From the NCBI GenBank assembly GCA_022360905.1, contig JAKSBX010000193.1:1-36062 (forward strand): a stretch of 36,062 nucleotides of DNA, given 5' to 3'. Origin of the DNA: Chromatiales bacterium (GTDB taxonomy: Bacteria; Pseudomonadota; Gammaproteobacteria; Chromatiales; Chromatiaceae). Positions within the stretch are counted from its first letter, which is position 1. Every line of letters starts with the position of its first letter. Below are positions 26,400 to 34,926 of the stretch, piece by piece. The position numbers were made by a program, and so were the translations under genes. Below the pieces are notes generated by a model. It made no database searches and had not been told where the DNA came from. It was given only the letters and a program-made list of their open reading frames with translations.

Positions 26400-27461
26400 A
26401 TGCGTAATACAAGCCTAATTTGCCTTTGCCTACTGATTCTCAGTGGTTGTAGCGGCAGTCGTCCTAACGATCCACCGGAATTGACGGCTGAAAACCTGAA
26501 TCTTGCTCTCGAATATGCGATCGATCAGTCAGTGATTCCAGCAGCCGCCTCATTCGCCAGTCAGGCAGTTGATTTCCAAACCACTGTAGACAACTTCTGT
26601 CGTAATTCCGAAGTTACCGAACTGAGCAATCTGCAGATGGCTTGGAACTCCTTGTATGAGAAATGGTTTCACCTGGCCAACTACAACTTCGGCCCTCTGA
26701 ACGACGATATCGTGTTTGCGAAGTACACGTTTATTGACAGTCTGCGGATTCGCGGCACCAACTATATCAATACTGTCAGGGATGACATCGACAACATGAT
26801 TAACGGCACTCAGACTTTAAATGAAGCCTTCTTTGAGCAACTCACATTCAACAAAGTAGGATTGCTGACACTGGAAGTACTCTCTTTTGAGGACAATGAT
26901 CAGAGTAGACTCGCTGATGACATCATCGATGATTACTTGAGCACACCTCGCAAATGCCAGATTCTTGCCGGTATGGCCCAACAGATAGTAATCAACGCCA
27001 ACTATGTGGTTGAGGGTTGGCAGGTCAAGCATAAAGACTCTGATGAATCCTATCGCTCATTGTTTCTTGATAATCAGCTCGACGATGGCAGCAATAATCT
27101 TACCCAACTACTGGTGGCAGTTCAGGAGCATCTTGATTATCTGAACAAGCGCAACGTACTCACCACCAGTGCATCACTCTCAGGTATTGCCTGGAACGGT
27201 TTTAGTGAGGCGATCGATGAGATCGAAATATTGCTGGAAGGCAATACTGAAGTGAGCTTTCTCGGATTAATGCAAGCAGGTGGCTTTACTGATTCAGTTG
27301 AAGCCGTGCGGGAGACAATTGCTACTGTACGTACCGCTATCAGCACCCGAGATGCCGACTTACTCGAAGAAAATATCGCTAAGTTGGATGGGCACTTCAA
27401 ACGCGAGATACCCGATGGTTTGGATGTGGAACTGGGGATAAATTTCAGTGACGGAGACTGA
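26400..27461 (+). CDS. second imelysin-family lipoprotein, altered motif
   Basis: A 353-residue imelysin-like lipoprotein, lipobox LSGC (Cys17). The fold is helix-rich as expected: LSNLQMAWNSLYEKWFHLANYNFGPL is the family's first-helix region (normally -a--aW--ar--w---e-y-fgp). At the signature position it reads GLLTLEVLSFE (Gly154, Leu156, Glu159), so the histidine of GxHxxE is leucine. Second imelysins in such clusters are, as I recall, often GLPALEYLLF-like, so this may be a subfamily feature and not decay. ATG 26400 gives a proper signal peptide; the longer frame from 26328 overlaps the DUF1513 gene. It lies 31 bases after DUF1513 and 40 bases before the porin. Confidence 0.85.
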   Translation: MRNTSLICLCLLILSGCSGSRPNDPPELTAENLNLALEYAIDQSVIPAAASFASQAVDFQTTVDNFCRNSEVTELSNLQMAWNSLYEKWFHLANYNFGPLNDDIVFAKYTFIDSLRIRGTNYINTVRDDIDNMINGTQTLNEAFFEQLTFNKVGLLTLEVLSFEDNDQSRLADDIIDDYLSTPRKCQILAGMAQQIVINANYVVEGWQVKHKDSDESYRSLFLDNQLDDGSNNLTQLLVAVQEHLDYLNKRNVLTTSASLSGIAWNGFSEAIDEIEILLEGNTEVSFLGLMQAGGFTDSVEAVRETIATVRTAISTRDADLLEENIAKLDGHFKREIPDGLDVELGINFSDGD

Positions 27462-27501
27462 TCCGTCAGCGACATACTATTTTATTTAGCAGGTTATTGA
27501 C

Positions 27502-28644
27502 ATGAAACATACCGGAATCTTATTGCTGTTTGCCGCCAGTTTGGTAAGTAATGCAGTCTTCGCCAAAGGCACAATAGATCAAACAGAGATTGATGCACTG
27601 CGCGAACGGATCAATCAACTGGAAGAGAATTTGGAGACCATGGCTGACAGCGTGGAAAATCAGCAAATGGAGCAGAGCATCAGCAATCAAGTGCATCTCG
27701 GCGGCTATGGTGAGATGCACTACAACTATCTGGATGTGGATGGTGTCGATGAGCGGGAGCTCGACTTTCACCGTTTCGTGATTTTCTTCGGCTACGATTT
27801 TTCTGACTCGATTCGTTTTGTCTCCGAACTGGAAGTTGAACATATTATCGCCAGCGCCTCCAAACGAGGTGCAGTAGAGCTTGAACAGGCATTTATTGAA
27901 TTCGATATCTATGAGGGACTGCAGGCACAGGCTGGCGCGATCCTTATGCCGATTGGCATCATCAACGAAACCCATGAACCACCAACCTTTTATGGTGTGG
28001 AACGACCGGTGGTAGAAACCACCATCATTCCCACCACCTGGTGGTCAAATGGTATCAACCTGGTCTATAGAACCGAGAATGCTATACGTTTCGATCTGAT
28101 GATATCCGAAGGATTGAAAACCAGTGAGAGCGATCCTTTCAATCTCAAAGGCGGTAAACAAAAAGGTTCATTCGCAGATGCTTTTGATATGGCGTTGACC
28201 GGACGGGTTGTCTATACAGGTATTGCCGGTCTAGAACTGGCAGGCTATGCACAATACCAGCCTGACCTGGACCAGAGTGCCGAGGCCTCCTACGCAGAAG
28301 AAGCAACTCTGGTAGGCGGTCATATTATTTACCAATTGGGAGACTTCACTGCCAAGGGTCTCTATGCCCGATGGGATCTAGGTGGTGATGCTGCCGAACA
28401 GGCCGGCAAAGATGTACAGGATGGCGGCTACCTGGAACTCTCCTGGCGCCCAATCGATGCGTGGGGATTTTTTGTCCGCCAGAGTGCATGGTCTCAGGAA
28501 GCGGAAGTTGATGCAGCACAGACTGATTTCGGACTTAATTACTATCCACACAGCGACGTAGTTTTAAAGTTTGACTATCAATTACAAAATGACGATGCCG
28601 GCAACAGTGACGGCTTCAACCTGGGCCTGGGTTACCAGTTCTAA
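27502..28644 (+). CDS. coiled-coil OprP/OprO-like porin
   Basis: A 380-residue outer-membrane protein. It has a signal peptide (MKHTGILLLFAASLVSNAVFA), an N-terminal coiled coil (about 26-62, DALRERINQLEENLETMADS), then a beta-barrel with HLGGYGEMHYNY, FHRFVIFFGYDFSDSIRFVSELEVEH, VELEQAFIEFDI, and C-terminal LGLGYQF ending in Phe. This is the layout of phosphate-selective-porin-like proteins (OprP/OprO/PF07396 type). Substrate specificity cannot be inferred; the family covers anions and small solutes. Placed among imelysin and di-heme genes, it may be the channel for the ligand or for iron itself, or the outer-membrane anchor for the redox proteins. It lies 40 bases after the second imelysin, with AGCAGG before the start. 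Confidence 0.85.
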   Translation: MKHTGILLLFAASLVSNAVFAKGTIDQTEIDALRERINQLEENLETMADSVENQQMEQSISNQVHLGGYGEMHYNYLDVDGVDERELDFHRFVIFFGYDFSDSIRFVSELEVEHIIASASKRGAVELEQAFIEFDIYEGLQAQAGAILMPIGIINETHEPPTFYGVERPVVETTIIPTTWWSNGINLVYRTENAIRFDLMISEGLKTSESDPFNLKGGKQKGSFADAFDMALTGRVVYTGIAGLELAGYAQYQPDLDQSAEASYAEEATLVGGHIIYQLGDFTAKGLYARWDLGGDAAEQAGKDVQDGGYLELSWRPIDAWGFFVRQSAWSQEAEVDAAQTDFGLNYYPHSDVVLKFDYQLQNDDAGNSDGFNLGLGYQF

Positions 28645-28707
28645 AAATACCAGCTGGTGTGGAAATATCACACCGGAAGCGGATACAAACAGGCTTCTAC
28701 TGTCATC

Positions 28708-29292
28708 ATGAATTCGAAACGTTTATTGCTCTTTTTTGCCGGTTGCAGTCTTGTGTTGGTATTCGCATCAACGAATCCCGTATGGGCTCAAGGCACCTAC
28801 CTGACAAAAGATGAGTTTTTAAAGCAAAGCCTAGGCACCAGCTATCATGGTCATAAACTCTGGCTTAGCAAGCCAATTATGCAGCAACTCAAGAATATTT
28901 TTGGTCACAAATACCCTGGACTGCGTATCCGTTACTGGTCAAATAATAACAACGCCAACCAAACAGCCTGGATTCTTAACGAGATCGGTAAAGTCAAGCC
29001 GATTACATTTGGTGTTGTAGTGAATAATCGGAAAATCGAGTCAATCTATGTACTGGTGTTTCGTGAAAGCCGAGGCTGGGAAATCAAACAGACCTTTTTC
29101 ACTGATCAATTTCTTGGTGCTTCACTTAATAATCGGCTTAGGTTGAACCAACATATCGACAGTATCAGTGGTGCAACTCTATCAGTTATCGCCATGAAAA
29201 AGGTAGCAAGAGCTGCGCTTTACCTCAGCCAGCAGATCGAGCTGACTGATCCCGTGATAAGTCATCAGCCAGGCGAGGATGAATCGGGCTGA
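28708..29292 (+). CDS. periplasmic FMN-binding protein
   Basis: A 194-residue exported protein: signal peptide (MNSKRLLLFFAGCSLVLVF to VWAQG) and an FMN-binding domain. The flavinylation-type motif appears as DSISGATLS, in which Thr157 is the residue that receives FMN in the family. Other parts are ITFGVVVNNRKIESIYVLVF and WEIKQTFFTDQF. FMN-binding domains move electrons across or outside the inner membrane. The start is ATG 28708 because an upstream GTG at 28657 gives a polar head before the signal peptide; no strong ribosome site is seen. It overlaps the PepSY gene by one base (TGATG), indicating tight coupling. The pair probably forms a flavin-based electron-transfer unit serving the heme proteins of this cluster (inference). 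Confidence 0.85.
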   Translation: MNSKRLLLFFAGCSLVLVFASTNPVWAQGTYLTKDEFLKQSLGTSYHGHKLWLSKPIMQQLKNIFGHKYPGLRIRYWSNNNNANQTAWILNEIGKVKPITFGVVVNNRKIESIYVLVFRESRGWEIKQTFFTDQFLGASLNNRLRLNQHIDSISGATLSVIAMKKVARAALYLSQQIELTDPVISHQPGEDESG

Positions 29293-30023
29293 TGGCAAGT
29301 TTAAAACGAAGATTACGTCTGTTCTTTCTACGCTGGCACCGCCGTATCGGGGTTATGCTGTCGTTATTCGTTATCTTGATTGCATTGACTGGCATCGTGA
29401 TCAATCATGCTAATAGGTTTTCCCTGGACACTATCCCGGTCACTTCCCCATGGGTTCTGAGCTGGTACGGCATAGCGTTTGACGGAAAGATTACCGGTTT
29501 TCCTGCCGGTAAAAATTGGATAAGTGCATTTCAGGGAAAGCTATATTGGAACAGTGAACCTGTGAGCTATTGCCCTGAACCTTTAATAGGTGCTGCAACG
29601 ATTGCAGGTATCTGGTTTGTAATATGCGGTACATCCCTTACCTTGATCAGTAGCGATGGTGTGCTAATCGAGTCGCTAAGTGATGTGGTGCCTGCTGATG
29701 CTAGCGGAATATCAGGGGTTTCGAATGATTGGCTGATCATCGCCACCGATAGTGGCCAGATAAGATTGCACTCAGATACTCTGGAACTTAAAGCAGATAC
29801 CTCACAACCACTGGCGACCCAGGTAGCAACCCCTTTACCGACAAACCTGCAAGCTGAACTGAACTTCAAAAGTCATAGCATTACCATTGAACGGTTGTTG
29901 CTAGATCTGCATAGTGGCCGAATACTGCAATTACCTGGAGCTTTGTTCAACGACCTGGTGGCACTGGTATTGATTCTACTCGCTGTGTCTGGAAGCTGGC
30001 TTTGGCTGCAACGTAAAAGATAA
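29292..30023 (+). CDS. minimal PepSY-TM protein, partner of the FMN-binding protein
   Basis: A 243-residue protein with one N-terminal and one C-terminal membrane helix. The N-terminus FLRWHRRIGVMLSLFVILIALTGIVINH is the PepSY_TM signature with the conserved histidines; the C-terminal LLLDLHSGRILQLPGALFNDLVALVLILLAVSGSWLWLQRKR repeats the motif (DLHSG...GxWLW). The middle is a periplasmic domain of about 160 residues. It is much shorter than the four-helix proteins at 2991 and 7866. His residues on both helices could bind heme across the membrane. It overlaps the FMN-binding gene by one base, suggesting a two-subunit quinol- or heme-linked electron carrier. It ends the plus-strand cluster, 22 bases before the convergent SleB gene. 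Confidence 0.85.
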   Translation: MASLKRRLRLFFLRWHRRIGVMLSLFVILIALTGIVINHANRFSLDTIPVTSPWVLSWYGIAFDGKITGFPAGKNWISAFQGKLYWNSEPVSYCPEPLIGAATIAGIWFVICGTSLTLISSDGVLIESLSDVVPADASGISGVSNDWLIIATDSGQIRLHSDTLELKADTSQPLATQVATPLPTNLQAELNFKSHSITIERLLLDLHSGRILQLPGALFNDLVALVLILLAVSGSWLWLQRKR

Positions 30024-30045
30024 GCCTTGTCTAAGGTGAATGGCA

Positions 30046-30672
30046 TTATAACCCGGATTTGAAATTCATCGCATATGTAGGCTGTTTACCAATCAGATAG
30101 AACAGATGCTGGCCGATTTTGGTTACCATGGTTAACGTCTTGCTCCATTTCGGATTGACATAGTCGGCATGATACCAAAGTGCACCATAGGTCGGATCCT
30201 GAACTTGGCCAAGATAAACCTCAAAGGCCCTGGCCATCGATATCAGCCAAGCCTTGCGATTGATCGGTTTATCGGAACGCCCATCACACCACCAAGAAAA
30301 TTGGCAACGATTCAGCCTTTTCTCGCCACCTTGCTTGACTACAGCACAGATCGTGTTGGGAAACCTTTGATGAGCCACCCGGTTCATGACCACATGTCCA
30401 ACAGCATATTGACCTTGAGCCGACTCACTGCGGGCTTCGAAGTAGATATTCAATGCAAGACACTGAAGTTCATTGGAAAGTGCAATACTCTGTTGTGCGG
30501 CATCTTGAAACAGCCAACGCCAAAGCGTGGAAGGGTCTTCATCTGAAGACTCTGTGGAACTCTCCTTTTGTAGAGACGCAGCGTGTATGCCGCTTGAGAA
30601 AGCGCAAAGCGTCACTAGTAAAAGTTTTACCATATAGGCTATGGTTATCGTGGTCGTTGTTCTTGATTTCAT
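30046..30672 (-). CDS. SleB-like cell-wall hydrolase (Hydrolase_2)
   Basis: A 208-residue exported hydrolase: signal peptide and a SleB/CwlJ-type domain, with the catalytic-glutamate motif ALNIYFEARSESAQGQYAVG (Glu79), VMNRVAHQRFPNTICAVV, QFSWWCDG and YGALWYHADYVNPKW. SleB-like enzymes are lytic transglycosylases that cut peptidoglycan; in Gram-negative bacteria they are thought to act in the periplasm in remodelling. ATG 30672 follows AAGGA at about 10 bases; ATG 30633 has no ribosome site. The gene converges on the PepSY gene and belongs to no visible operon. It is probably unrelated to iron handling. Confidence 0.9.
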   Translation of the reverse strand: MKSRTTTTITIAYMVKLLLVTLCAFSSGIHAASLQKESSTESSDEDPSTLWRWLFQDAAQQSIALSNELQCLALNIYFEARSESAQGQYAVGHVVMNRVAHQRFPNTICAVVKQGGEKRLNRCQFSWWCDGRSDKPINRKAWLISMARAFEVYLGQVQDPTYGALWYHADYVNPKWSKTLTMVTKIGQHLFYLIGKQPTYAMNFKSGL

Positions 30673-31014
30673 TCTCTGTCATCCTTAACAAGATTGAATT
30701 AACACTATCCATACAGTGTTTATTTTTTAGTCGTTGCCAACTGAAAATAACTTAATGCACAACTTGAGCCAGGTTGGTATTTATTTCAGTAGATAAAAAC
30801 TTTATAAACTTTTCTTGAAGTAAATTATCGAGGTGTGTGTAAAATTTTTCGACAGTTGTGGTGTCAACTGTGTCACAACTCACCATGTGTCAAGCAAAAC
30901 CCACCGGACGAAGGCGTAGATAGAACGAGCCAGCCTGCCATTACGAAGATCTGTAATGCATCAGAGCTCTTTTTTGACAACAAGACATCATTTCAGAAGT
31001 TGTTAGGAGGTTTC
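30673..31014. other. 342-base intergenic region
   Basis: No convincing gene. A plus-strand frame of 70 codons (30835-31047) overlaps the stop of the phosphatase gene and has no ribosome site or recognisable protein. Overlapping inverted repeats occur at 30852-30880. This region should hold the SleB gene promoter, but I see no confident -35/-10. Confidence 0.5.
30852..30880. repeat. overlapping inverted repeats
   Basis: ACAGTTG (30852-30858) pairs with CAACTGT (30865-30871), and AGTTGTG (30854-30860) pairs with CACAACT (30874-30880). The left arms overlap, so the two 7-base structures are mutually exclusive. Both could also be protein-binding dyads. There is no adjacent gene start, so function is unknown. 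Confidence 0.45.
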
Positions 31015-32172
31015 TTAGGGTTCTACCACGATCAGGGGTACCAATAACTCATCTTCACTCAAACCGCCGTGAACACCGATGAGTTGATAACGCTGTTCCT
31101 GAAGTAACCAATCGTTCAGGGTATAGTCCTCTTTCATGAGCAACAACCGATCACCTATCCGCCGTTTCAGCTGAGGATTGGATTCACCCAAGCCGAACCA
31201 CTCCCGTTCTATTAACTCATCAGATCGAAAGAGTTCTACCTGCTCTGCAAGATGTTGATTGACATATTGATCGAAATATTCACTTTTATCGGGTCTCAAA
31301 TAGCAATAGGCCGATCTGGGCTCACCGGTCAAAGGCATGGCAAGACAATCAGCCAATTCCGTATGATCATCCAGTGAAAGCCGTCTTTGCGGATGGCTGT
31401 CTATTTGTCCATGATCCGCACAGACAATGAGCAGAGTGCCTGTTTCATGGCACTGTCCTACGATCTCGCTGAAGCAGTGGTCAAGTTCTGACAGGTGGTG
31501 CTCTGCAGCTTCACTCCAAATTCCCTGATGGTGCCCTATGGTGTCCAACTCTGGCCAGTAGGCAAACAGGTAGCGCTCTTCTCCCCGCGTCATCGTAGCA
31601 ACAATATTCTGTTGCAATCCCTCCAGACTGTCATGGGTCAGCAGTTTCGAACTACCGAGAAAATATTGGGTAAAATCTGATTTTGCAATCTTGTCTGGTA
31701 CCAGGCATGCCGTCGAACCGGGTATTGAATCCGTCAGGGGATTTACGTTGAGCAAAGCCTGTAGATCGATACCAGCCTGGCTCAACGGCACCCCGCCATA
31801 CCTGGGTCTGCCGGGTAAAATAGCCAGGATCGCTCCCAATTCATGAAAAAAGATGTGCCAGCCCGTGAGGCCATGTTGCCGAGGCGCCATACCGGTGAGA
31901 AAACTTGTCACTGCACTCGCCGTGGTTGGCGGGTAGACGGAAGTCATACCACCCAGCAGATTGGCATTAAGATGACTGGCTTTTGGATGAGACCTCAGAT
32001 AGTTCAGCCCCAAGCCGTCGATAACCCACAGCACTACCTGTTGGTATTGACTTATCTGATCGGCAGGCAGCAAACGGTGTTGTGGGTAGATGTGCGGCGT
32101 GCCTCCCAATCCCTGTTGAATCGAGGCCATCAAATTGACGATGCTGCCACCATGATAATCCGGTAAATGCAT
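31015..32172 (-). CDS. alkaline-phosphatase-superfamily hydrolase (phosphodiesterase/nucleotide pyrophosphatase type)
   Basis: A 385-residue metal-dependent hydrolase. Metal and nucleophile motifs are in order: VIDGLGLNYL (Asp52), YPPTTASAVTSFLTG with Thr83 as probable nucleophile, YWPELDTIGHHQG (Asp and His for metal), CADHGQ (Asp, His) and a final GVHGGLSEDELLVPLIV. This set is typical of the type I phosphodiesterase/nucleotide pyrophosphatase branch of the alkaline phosphatase superfamily. There is no signal peptide, so it is probably cytoplasmic. The substrate is not predictable; nucleotide, phospholipid-headgroup or phosphonate esters are all possible. The start ATG 32172 has only a weak ribosome site. 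It is a single gene, minus strand, with the kinase divergent 365 bases away. Confidence 0.88.
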   Translation of the reverse strand: MHLPDYHGGSIVNLMASIQQGLGGTPHIYPQHRLLPADQISQYQQVVLWVIDGLGLNYLRSHPKASHLNANLLGGMTSVYPPTTASAVTSFLTGMAPRQHGLTGWHIFFHELGAILAILPGRPRYGGVPLSQAGIDLQALLNVNPLTDSIPGSTACLVPDKIAKSDFTQYFLGSSKLLTHDSLEGLQQNIVATMTRGEERYLFAYWPELDTIGHHQGIWSEAAEHHLSELDHCFSEIVGQCHETGTLLIVCADHGQIDSHPQRRLSLDDHTELADCLAMPLTGEPRSAYCYLRPDKSEYFDQYVNQHLAEQVELFRSDELIEREWFGLGESNPQLKRRIGDRLLLMKEDYTLNDWLLQEQRYQLIGVHGGLSEDELLVPLIVVEP

Positions 32173-32537
32173 AGTTTCAGTTTAACCCTAATTGCCAAAC
32201 CTTACTGCTTGAATCTGTGCACATTCGGGAATAAACGCTTCGACCCAAACAGGCGTAAAGTTGACTTTATGACACCAGATCAGAACTAAATTCATATAAA
32301 TCGACATTTTTGACATCACTCGGGCTATTAATCCGGTGACGTGCTTCAGAGACTGTTTTTAGGTAACCTTAGTGAGCTTGAAATTTCAGAATCATACGAG
32401 CTGGACAGTCATCAGGCACAGCTCACCTGGATTAGGTGTAAATAATTGATAATTAAAAATAATACTCAATCTTTCAACACCATCCATTTACCCGGTGATT
32501 CGGTAACTTCCCGGGCCTGCTAATACCATGGTGGATT
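32173..32537. other. 365-base intergenic region upstream of the kinase
   Basis: This is the divergent region between the hydrolase (-) and kinase (+). I see no gene, only an AT-rich patch (32440-32465, TAATTGATAATTAAAAATAATA) that could hold a promoter, and a short dyad CACCT/AGGTG at 32424-32438. GGTGG precedes the kinase ATG. Confidence 0.5.
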
Positions 32538-34010
32538 ATGGATACCAAAGATAACCATTCCCTCCCCTCAGATGATACAACCCGTTTGGCAGATACCGAT
32601 TCGCCAAACACGGCAAATCAGGGTGAAACCACCGGTGCAACCACCGACCCGGCGAGTACCACGTCACCGACCTATACCGGGATAACCGAAGAGTTTAATA
32701 CAGAAAACATCCAGGCCGTTCAGGTTGGCTCGGTTCTGAAAAACCGCTTTGTTCTCGAAGAGATGCTGGGACGAGGCGGTATGGGAGTGGTCTTTAAAGC
32801 ACAGGACATGCGTAAGGTCGAAGCCATGGACAGAGACCCTTATATCGCTGTCAAGGTGCTGTCAAAGGATTTCCAGGCCAATCCGGACTCATTCATAGCC
32901 CTGCAAAGAGAGACCAAAAAAGCCCAACAACTGGCACATCCCAATATTGTGACTGTCTACGACTTCGATCGGGATGGGCCCAATGTCTTCATGACCATGG
33001 AACTCCTGCAGGGGGAACCGCTGGACCACCTGATCAGACGTATACGCCCCTCTGCACTGCCCGCCCAGGAGGCCCTGTCGATCATTGAACAGATGAGTCG
33101 GGCGTTGGCCTATGCACACTCGGAAAACATCGTCCACTCCGACTTCAAGCCGGGTAATGTGTTCCTGACATCGAAAAACGTGGTCAAAGTGGTTGATTTC
33201 GGTATCGCACGGGCAGCCAAAGGATCAGATCGAGTGGTTGAAGATGCCACCATATTCGATCCCGGTTCATTGGGGGCCCTGACCCCCACCTATGCCAGTT
33301 GCGAAATGCTTGAATACGGTACCCCCGATCCCCGGGATGACGTATACGGCCTGGCAGTAGTCGCCTATGAGTTGTTGGCGGGCAGTCACCCCTTCAAGCG
33401 CAAGCCGGCAACCTATGCCAGAGATCTGGGGATGAAGCCTGAGCGACCCAAGGAGATCTCAAAAGAGGTTTGGCAGGCGATCTCTCATGGGCTTGAGTTT
33501 GAACGGGAGAAGCGAACCATCAATGCCACCCAATTTCTACATGAGATGTCAGGGCCACGCACAGGGCGGGACAGCAGATTCCCCAAATGGGCCTACCCAC
33601 TCACGGCCGCTGCCGGGCTATTGATGACTGTGGCACTTGTCACACTACTGTTTTTCGGTAATGGAGACGGTCAACCAGAGATCATTCTGGAAGACACATC
33701 GACCTTGGCAGAAGAGCAACGAACACGCGTAGAGGATCTACTGGAAGTGGCTGAGGTGCATGGATTGGTGGGGCGTTACATCGAACCCTCCGGTAGTAGT
33801 GCCTATGATGCCTATCAACAGGTTCTGCTCTTGCATGAAAACAACAAACAGGCCTGGGAAGGCCTGCAAAACCTGGGTGACCAATTGGTGACTGCGACCA
33901 GGAAGCTGCTTGAAGACGGCAAACAGGATCAAGCGGAAATCCTGATCAGCAGAGGCCTGGAAAAACTACCGGATCATGAAGGATTAAAAGCGCTACGCCA
34001 AACATTTTAG
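32538..34010 (+). CDS. transmembrane Ser/Thr protein kinase (PknB/Hanks type)
   Basis: A 490-residue bacterial Hanks kinase. A low-complexity Thr/Asp-rich head (1-60) precedes the kinase domain: glycine loop GRGGMG (78-83), AVKVL with Lys106, helix-C Glu125, catalytic loop HSDFKPGN (200-207, Asp202, Lys204, Asn207), DFG (220-222), activation segment PTYASCEML and DVYGLAVVAYELLAGSHPF. The HRD motif reads HSD, so the usual Arg that contacts the phosphorylated activation loop is missing. A membrane helix (about 352-374) leads to an approximately 115-residue extracytoplasmic domain of unknown type, without PASTA repeats but with TPR-like helices. It converges on an alpha/beta hydrolase gene four bases away. 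Confidence 0.92.
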   Translation: MDTKDNHSLPSDDTTRLADTDSPNTANQGETTGATTDPASTTSPTYTGITEEFNTENIQAVQVGSVLKNRFVLEEMLGRGGMGVVFKAQDMRKVEAMDRDPYIAVKVLSKDFQANPDSFIALQRETKKAQQLAHPNIVTVYDFDRDGPNVFMTMELLQGEPLDHLIRRIRPSALPAQEALSIIEQMSRALAYAHSENIVHSDFKPGNVFLTSKNVVKVVDFGIARAAKGSDRVVEDATIFDPGSLGALTPTYASCEMLEYGTPDPRDDVYGLAVVAYELLAGSHPFKRKPATYARDLGMKPERPKEISKEVWQAISHGLEFEREKRTINATQFLHEMSGPRTGRDSRFPKWAYPLTAAAGLLMTVALVTLLFFGNGDGQPEIILEDTSTLAEEQRTRVEDLLEVAEVHGLVGRYIEPSGSSAYDAYQQVLLLHENNKQAWEGLQNLGDQLVTATRKLLEDGKQDQAEILISRGLEKLPDHEGLKALRQTF

Positions 34011-34014
34011 TCGC

Positions 34015-34896
34015 CTATCGCTGGACTGAGATTGTTGCCGATCGCTGTTGATTCCATTCACAGGAGTCGGCCAGACACTGCAACATGGATTTCCAGATCT
34101 TTTCCCAGCAACAGCCATGGCCGAAATCATCAAAGGTTATGAATTGGCCGTTGGGCTGGTTCTTCACCGCCGCCTCAATCATCCAGGGTGGAATGTTCTC
34201 ATCCTTTTCTCCAGCCAAATGGAACTGCTGAATGGCGGCATCAAGTGGCGGTTGTGCACTGGGGTTGATCGACCCCTTTAATGCATCATAATCGTGCAGT
34301 TTGGTCCATGCCTCAATATCGAGATTGCCTGCCAGAGTGACCACCTGGCGGGTTTGTGGCAGTTTCGGCGCCAACAGCATAGCCAAACCACCTCCCCCGC
34401 TGAATCCCACCATGACCAGATCCTGATGGCCCCCGCTAGCCAGTAATTTCTCGATCACCACGGCCATGCTGTCTACCACAGCACTCGAGTAGCGCTGATA
34501 GGTCCAGAGTAGCGGTGAACAGGCCGGTGTATTATAGCGTCCATGGTAGCAAGGCCGCCCCAGATAGACGCTCGGATTGTCATCGAGGGCCATCAGGCGC
34601 AGGCCTACCGGATCTCTTGGTGTGGGATCCAATGCGATGAATTTACCCCTCAGCCAGGGTGTGCCGTCTCCTCCGAGATAGACATGCAATTCCGATGAAT
34701 CCTGTAAAAGCGTGTTTTTAAACAATGTATGAGTAAAACCATCTCCGATCCACTCCTGTTTATCGAATCCCAACTCGGCAGCCTGCTGCTCGAATCTTTT
34801 GCTTGGCGAAGCACAAGCGGCCATTAGCACTAATGCTGCAACGCAAAATAAACGTGAATATGTCATAGTCGAGAGATTATTCATTTTCAGCATCAT
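34015..34896 (-). CDS. alpha/beta hydrolase lipoprotein
   Basis: A 293-residue protein with lipobox MAAC after a signal region (YSRLFCVAALVLMAAC), so it is probably an outer-membrane lipoprotein. The nucleophile elbow GFSGGGG and a strand LVMVGF precede, and late HLAGEKDEN and FDDFGHGCCWE supply candidate Asp and His of the triad. The first part, HVYLGGDGTPWLRG, contains a family-like substrate or oxyanion region. It is similar to dienelactone-hydrolase-like or polyhydroxybutyrate-depolymerase-like folds; no substrate can be assigned. Four in-frame ATG codons are available (34896, 34893, 34884, 34866); the first is supported by AAGGATA upstream. Its stop is four bases from the kinase stop. 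Confidence 0.85.
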   Translation of the reverse strand: MMLKMNNLSTMTYSRLFCVAALVLMAACASPSKRFEQQAAELGFDKQEWIGDGFTHTLFKNTLLQDSSELHVYLGGDGTPWLRGKFIALDPTPRDPVGLRLMALDDNPSVYLGRPCYHGRYNTPACSPLLWTYQRYSSAVVDSMAVVIEKLLASGGHQDLVMVGFSGGGGLAMLLAPKLPQTRQVVTLAGNLDIEAWTKLHDYDALKGSINPSAQPPLDAAIQQFHLAGEKDENIPPWMIEAAVKNQPNGQFITFDDFGHGCCWEKIWKSMLQCLADSCEWNQQRSATISVQR

Positions 34897-34926
34897 GCAA
34901 TTTGTCTATCCTTAATCGCAGAGAGT

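Noticed and set aside
30835-31047. 70-codon plus-strand frame
   Set aside because: It overlaps the 3' end of the phosphatase gene on the other strand, lacks a ribosome site and has random composition.
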